Origin: Cephalotus follicularis
Taxonomy: Eukaryota > Streptophyta > Magnoliopsida > Oxalidales > Cephalotaceae
Length of the DNA: 64,000 nt
NCBI GenBank assembly: GCA_001972305.1
Contig: BDDD01000419.1
Location: forward strand, 310,001 to 374,000
Direction of reading: 5' to 3'
In this document: piece by piece, positions 59,419 through 64,000 of the stretch
How the letters are laid out: each line of letters starts with the position of its first letter
How positions within the stretch are numbered: the stretch's first letter is position 1
Translations under genes and position numbers: made by a program
Notes under the pieces: model-generated
What the model saw: only the letters and a program-made list of their open reading frames with translations
Databases searched by the model: none
What the model was told of the DNA's origin: nothing

Positions 59419-62190
59419 CTCGGGCTACAGAATGTTAAGCTTATTGGATGTCTACTCGGGATACAATCAAATTCTCATGTACGGGCCCGACGAGAACAAG
59501 ACAGCTTTCATCACAAATTGAGGAATGTATTGCTACAAGGTTATGCCCTTTGGCCTGAAGAATGCAGGGGCCACCTACCAACTTTTGGTGAACAAAATTT
59601 TTGAGCCTCGGATCGGGAAAAATATGGAGGTATACATCGACGACATGCTCGTCAAGACCCCAGCCAGGAGCCCCCACATAAAAGACTTGAAGGAAACATT
59701 TGAGGTGCTGAGGAGATACAACATGAAACTCAATCCGTCCAAGTGTACATTCGGGGTCACCTCTGGCAAGTTCCTCGGATTTATGGTCTCTAGCAGAGGA
59801 ATAGAGGCCAATCCGGAGAAGATCTCAGCAATTCAAAGCATGAGACCTCCTCAAACCATCAGAGATTTGCAGAGGTCAAATGGGAAAATAGTAGCCATGA
59901 GCAGGTTTGTATCAAAGTCAGCAGAAAAATGCCTTCCTTCTTCAGAATACTCAGGGATCCCAAGGGGTTTTCTTGGTCTGACGATTGTCAAGCAGCCTTC
60001 GACAAGTTGAAGGAATACCTGACTTCCCCTCCTCTGATCTCAAAACCTAAGGATGGGGAAGACTTGTATTTGTACCTTGCAGTCACCTCGGGCGCAGTGA
60101 GTGAGGTGTTAGTCAGAGAAGAGGAAAAAGTTCAAAAGTCGTTGTACTATGTGAGCAAGGCTTTGAATGATACTGAAGGAAGGTACCCTGAGGTAGAGAA
60201 ATTTTCATATGCTTTGATCATCTCGGCCAGAAAATTGAGGCCATATTTCCAAGCCCATACAATCAAGGTTCTGACTGACAGACCGCTTAAACAAGTTCTT
60301 GCAAAGCTTGACACCTCGGGCAGGTTGATTAAGTGGTCAGTCGAGCTAGACGAGTATAATGTGAAGTTCGAATCCATACCAGCAATTAAATCACAGGTAC
60401 TGGCCGACTTTGTTGGAGATAATTCACCTACGGAGTGTATGGAGGAGAACCCTTCTGAGAGCGAGAAGGGGATATGAAAATTGTCAGTGGATGGGTCTTC
60501 CTGCATCACTGGCAGTGGAGCGGGGTTGGTACTGACAAGCCCAGATGGTTAAACGTTGGAGTATGCTCTGAGGTTCAAATTTAAAGCTACAAACAACGAA
60601 GTTGAGTGGGAAGCTCTGATAGCTGGGCTGACGATCGCAAAGCACTTGGAGGTGAAGAAGATAGAGGCCTCCAGTGATTCTCAGCTAGTGGTTGGTCTAG
60701 CAAATGGAGAGTATGAAGCCCGAGAAGACACAATGGTGAAATACTTGTCCCATTTTCAGAGTATGAGGTCAGCTTTTAAGTTCCTAAAAGTTTTGAAAGT
60801 ACCCAGAGCCGAGAACGCCCGAGCAGACCAGCTATCAAAACTAGCAACGGTGGAGGAGCTAGAGAAAAGTCAAACCGTGCTAGTAGACTACCTGGACAGG
60901 CCTACCATCTCTGAAGCAGATGTGATGGACATAGATGTACCTCAGGAGCCAAACTGGATGACTCCCTTTATTAATTGGCTAAGGAATGGAATCTTACCCG
61001 AGGACCCCATGGAGGCGAGGAAGCTGGTCTACAGAGCAAACAGATTCCAACTCCGAGATGGGATCCTCTACAAAAGATCTTTCTCCTTTCCTTGGCTAAG
61101 GTGTATGACCCCCCTAGAGGTCGATTATGCTCTGAGGGAGGTCCATGAAAGAATTTGTGGCAACCACACAGGGGGCAGATCATTATCTCATAAGCTATTA
61201 AGGCAAGGATTCTACTGGCTGACTATGCATCAAGATGCTATAGACTTGGTGAGGAAGTGTGACAAGTGTCAGAGGAACGCAAAAATAAGCAAAAGACCTT
61301 CTCAACCTCTGACGTCTATCACGGCCCCATGGCCCTTTGCACAATGGGGAATGGACTTAGTTGGACCATTACCTATGGCGACAGGCCAGAGGAAGTTTCT
61401 CATTGTAGTAGTAGATTACTTCACTAAGTGGGTGGAAGCAGAACCTTTGGCCACAATTACAGAGAAGAACACGGAGAGCTTCGTATGGAAGTCAATCATC
61501 TACAGATTCGGAGTCCCGAGGACAATTGTCACAGACAATGGTAAGCAGTTTGATTGTCAAGCCTTCTGTGACTTTTGCAAAGAGTTGAGGATAGAACATA
61601 GGCTTTCCTCAGTAGCCTACCCCCAAAGGAATGGTCAAGCCGAGGTGATCAACAGAGAAATCATCTCGGGCTTGAAGAAGCGCTTAGAAGATAGCAAAGG
61701 AAGATGGACGGAGGAGCTACCAAGTGTACTATGGGCATACAGAACAACTCCTCAGACTACGACCGGTGAATCCCCATACAGTCTATGTTTCGGGGCAGAG
61801 GTTATGATACTAGTGGAGATTGGAGTACAATCACCAAGAGTTGTACATTTCACTGAAGACAATAATGAAGAAGGTCTCAGATGCATCCTCGACCTAGTGG
61901 AAGAACTAAGAGATAAGGCTGCGATCAGAGTTGCAGCCTACCAGCAGAGGGTGAGCCGCTACTGTAACAAAAGGGTAAGCCCCAGACCACTAAGACAAGG
62001 AGATTTAGTCCTTCGTAACTCAGCCGTTGCAGACCTCACCGGTACCAGAGGAAAACTTGCCCCTGCCTGGGAAGGACCATACAAGATCAAGAGGGTCCTC
62101 CGCCTAGGAACATTCAAACTTGAAATTTTGGGGGGTAGAGAGATTGTCAGAGTTTGGAATGCCGAGCATCTGAGGAAGTATTATCAATGA
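59419..62190 (+). pseudogene. rest of pol (RT, two RNase H domains, integrase) of element 2, broken
   Basis: RT resumes with CYKVMPFGLKNAG and the YIDD box (about 59635), then gypsy RNase H (about 59990-60410), the second RNase H (about 60480-60870), and integrase zinc (about 61140-61280) and core (about 61330-61800; WGMDLVG, TDNGKQFD) domains. Lesions: CGA to TGA at 59519, a one-base loss near 59938, TGG to TGA near 60475 and TGG to TAA near 60550. The last 544 codons (60556-62190) are open, so integrase is the best-preserved part. Confidence 0.88.
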
Positions 62191-63115
62191 ATGTAAGTTG
62201 TACAAACTTAGATATCAATGAAAGGAATTTTTTTTTCAAAACTTGTGTTCCGTATTATAGTTTCAAGTTTGCAGGGGACCGGAGGTCCTATGTTCATGTC
62301 CTCAAACCTCTGAACAGCCATCAATCAACTCCCTCAGTTTTTACATCAAGTGTGTTCAGCCTCCTCGAAAAGCCTCCTTCCGAGGAGCACCCTAAATCCT
62401 CTTTCTGAGGATCATCAAAAGACTCCTTTCGAGGACATCTAAAAGCCTCCTTCCGAGGAGCACCCCAAAAACTCCTTCCGAGGAGAGACTCCTCCCGAGG
62501 AGCATATAAAACCATAAATGTAAAGGACTCCTTCCGAGGATCGTCCAAAGGCTTCCAAGGAAGCACTAAGACTCCCCAGGGAGCAAACTCTGATTGGCAA
62601 TACCATGAAAACTTGTCCAACCAGACCTAAAATCATGACTTGAAAGGCGAATCCATGGGAACTTGCAACGATCAAGCTCGTCGGACTAAGCACTTTAATA
62701 TAAGTGTCCCTATGTGGACTGCAAGCACAGCCGACCTGTCCTAAAACCTAATAGGTCAGACGATACTCTACTCGGCAAACCCATAGGAACTTGTCCGAGG
62801 AGACCAAGAACTTAGTCTGTGAATGCAATAGAATCTATGAAGACTAAGTTACAATTACTTAAGCACTTGTGAAATGAGGTGTCCTGCGAGGACTACTAAG
62901 CCTAAGCGTTCGCTTCTTCAAAGAAGTCGGTAACTTGGGCAAAGTTAGAATTCCTAAGGGAATTGTTAACATATTCATACGTGCAGAGCTCAACCACACA
63001 ATACAGAAATTAGTCAAAAGCAAAATCAGAGAATGCAAAAAGTCTTTCTTTATTTATAAAGTAAAGGGATTACAGGTTCATTGAAAGACTATTACAAGAT
63101 AAAAGCAAGAAAAAA
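62191..63115 (+). repeat. non-coding 3' region of element 2 with CCGAGGAG tandem units
   Basis: At about 62350-62570, six or more units contain CTCCTTCCGAGGAG with AAAGCC or AAAGAC spacers, then diverged sequence matching 32290-32550 of element 1. Confidence 0.7.
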
Positions 63116-63937
63116 CTAGGGCTCAGGAGGATCTTCGTGCTCGGGCGGAGGAGCGAAGAAGGCTTCAGTGGAAGGCAAAGGAGGAGCTTCGAGCCCAGAG
63201 GAAGGGTCCACAGAAGTTAATGCAGAAGGAACGATGGAGGAGTCCAAGGTAGGGTCCGAGGTCAATGCAGGATCCGCAAGAAGGATAACCAAGTCTGGCG
63301 AGCCGGGTATCGTCAGCTCGTTGACCATGGCAGACGAAACCCCCTCCTCCAACTCAAGTCGGAGCTTCTCTTCCTCCGCATCAATTCCCTCTGGATAGAA
63401 GTTGAATGTTTTGGCCGAGGGACCATACACTACTCCGTATAGTGGGACGTTGGGACGCAGGGAGGAGATCCAGTTCCTGCAGGCATAGAAGCCCGGACGG
63501 AAGTACTCGGCCGCTTCCTCAAACACTGCCTCCTCGAACTCGTTCGAGGCTTTGAACTCCTCCACGGAGGATCTCATCAGCTCCTTGAACTCATCCTCGG
63601 ATTTGAAGTCTGCCACGGCCTTGTGTCGTTCCCTCTTCAGCTGTTCCCCATCCTTCCTCTACTGGCGTTCAAGTTTTGCCTCCATGTCAAGGCACTTCTT
63701 CCTGGTGTGATCCAGCTCTGCCTCCAGCTCCTTCCTGTCAGCCCTCTCCTCCTCCAAATCCTCAACTGCTTGCTTCTTCTCCTCAACCAAGGACTCCTGG
63801 ACTTTGAGAACCTCGTTCAGTTGAGCTTGGACTGAGCGGGCGGTCTCCTCCAATGTAGCCATGCTCGCCCTCAGCTCCCTATCCCTGGCCACAACGGCAG
63901 AGAAGTTGTCGACCAGCAATTGAGTGTTGTTTAGAGC
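63116..63937 (-). pseudogene. terminal exon of the antisense gene of element 2
   Basis: This is the counterpart of 33246-33998. It follows the same splice acceptor (TAG at 63940-63938 on the minus strand) and starts with ALNNTQLLVDNF, then a Glu/Lys-rich coiled coil and an acidic Pro-rich tail ending at 63116. One in-frame TAG (63659-63661) breaks it. Upstream exons lie outside the window. Confidence 0.75.
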
Positions 63938-64000
63938 CTATCAGAGGAGCATATATGTCAATAAGTGTGAAGAGAAAAGACATAAAAGAAATCAGGGCAG

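Larger units (their letters stand above)
49278..64000 (+). mobile_element. second Tat-lineage LTR retrotransposon (element 2), split by a nested Copia element, continues past the window
   Basis: Same family as element 1: it starts TGATATGGG, with the same primer site and gene order. Its RT is interrupted between 53088 and 59419 by a 6.3-kb insertion. The 3' LTR is outside the window. Stops and frameshifts are spread through gag, protease and pol, so it is non-functional. Confidence 0.92.

Noticed and set aside
1..64000. CRISPR arrays, operons, bacterial promoters or ribosome binding sites
   Set aside because: The window is plant nuclear DNA; the tandem arrays have no CRISPR-like spacing and no cas genes.

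Overview
The window is plant nuclear DNA from a eudicot. It has AT-rich intergenic DNA, short GT-AG introns, plant-specific gene families (subfamily-I GATA factor, NFD6/NOXY2-like protein) and nested plant LTR retrotransposons. The species cannot be named from the sequence.

Six host genes are supported, with exon structures worked out by hand. In order they are: a TMX2-like thioredoxin-fold membrane protein (2846-6085, minus, 9 exons); a GATA transcription factor (11798-13112, plus, 2 exons); a small NUCLEAR FUSION DEFECTIVE 6/NOXY2-like mitochondrial protein (16437-20066, minus, alternative 3' end and a GC-AG intron); a membrane-anchored peptidyl-tRNA hydrolase 2 (21636-24889, minus, 8 exons); an intronless SWIM+RING protein (38511-39215, plus); and an RCC1-repeat protein (45576-48635, plus, 5 exons). 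From memory, close homologues of four of these (RCC1, SWIM, NOXY2, TMX2-like) lie together on Arabidopsis chromosome 5. The gene backbone therefore looks like an old syntenic block expanded by transposons.

Transposons make up much of the rest. The left end (1-2727) is the 5' part of a minus-strand LTR element with a tRNA-Met primer site. A complete but dead Ty3/gypsy Tat-lineage element occupies 25156-37098, with 5-bp AAATC target duplications. It has gag-protease, RT, two RNase H domains, integrase and an antisense spliced gene. A 4.7-kb solo-LTR-like block (40528-45245, CATTT duplications) lies between the SWIM and RCC1 genes. A second Tat element runs from 49278 past the window end. Its reverse transcriptase is split by a 6.3-kb minus-strand Sirevirus-like Copia element (53089-59418) that has lost pol but keeps gag and a large extra ORF.

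The most unusual structures are: the pol-less Sirevirus derivative with palindrome arrays and repeated polypurine tracts; the antisense intron-containing gene kept in both Tat copies; the hairpin array in the Tat U3; the duplicated solo-LTR block; and a dense run of palindromic G-boxes upstream of the GATA gene. No CRISPR array, rRNA gene or intact tRNA gene was seen.
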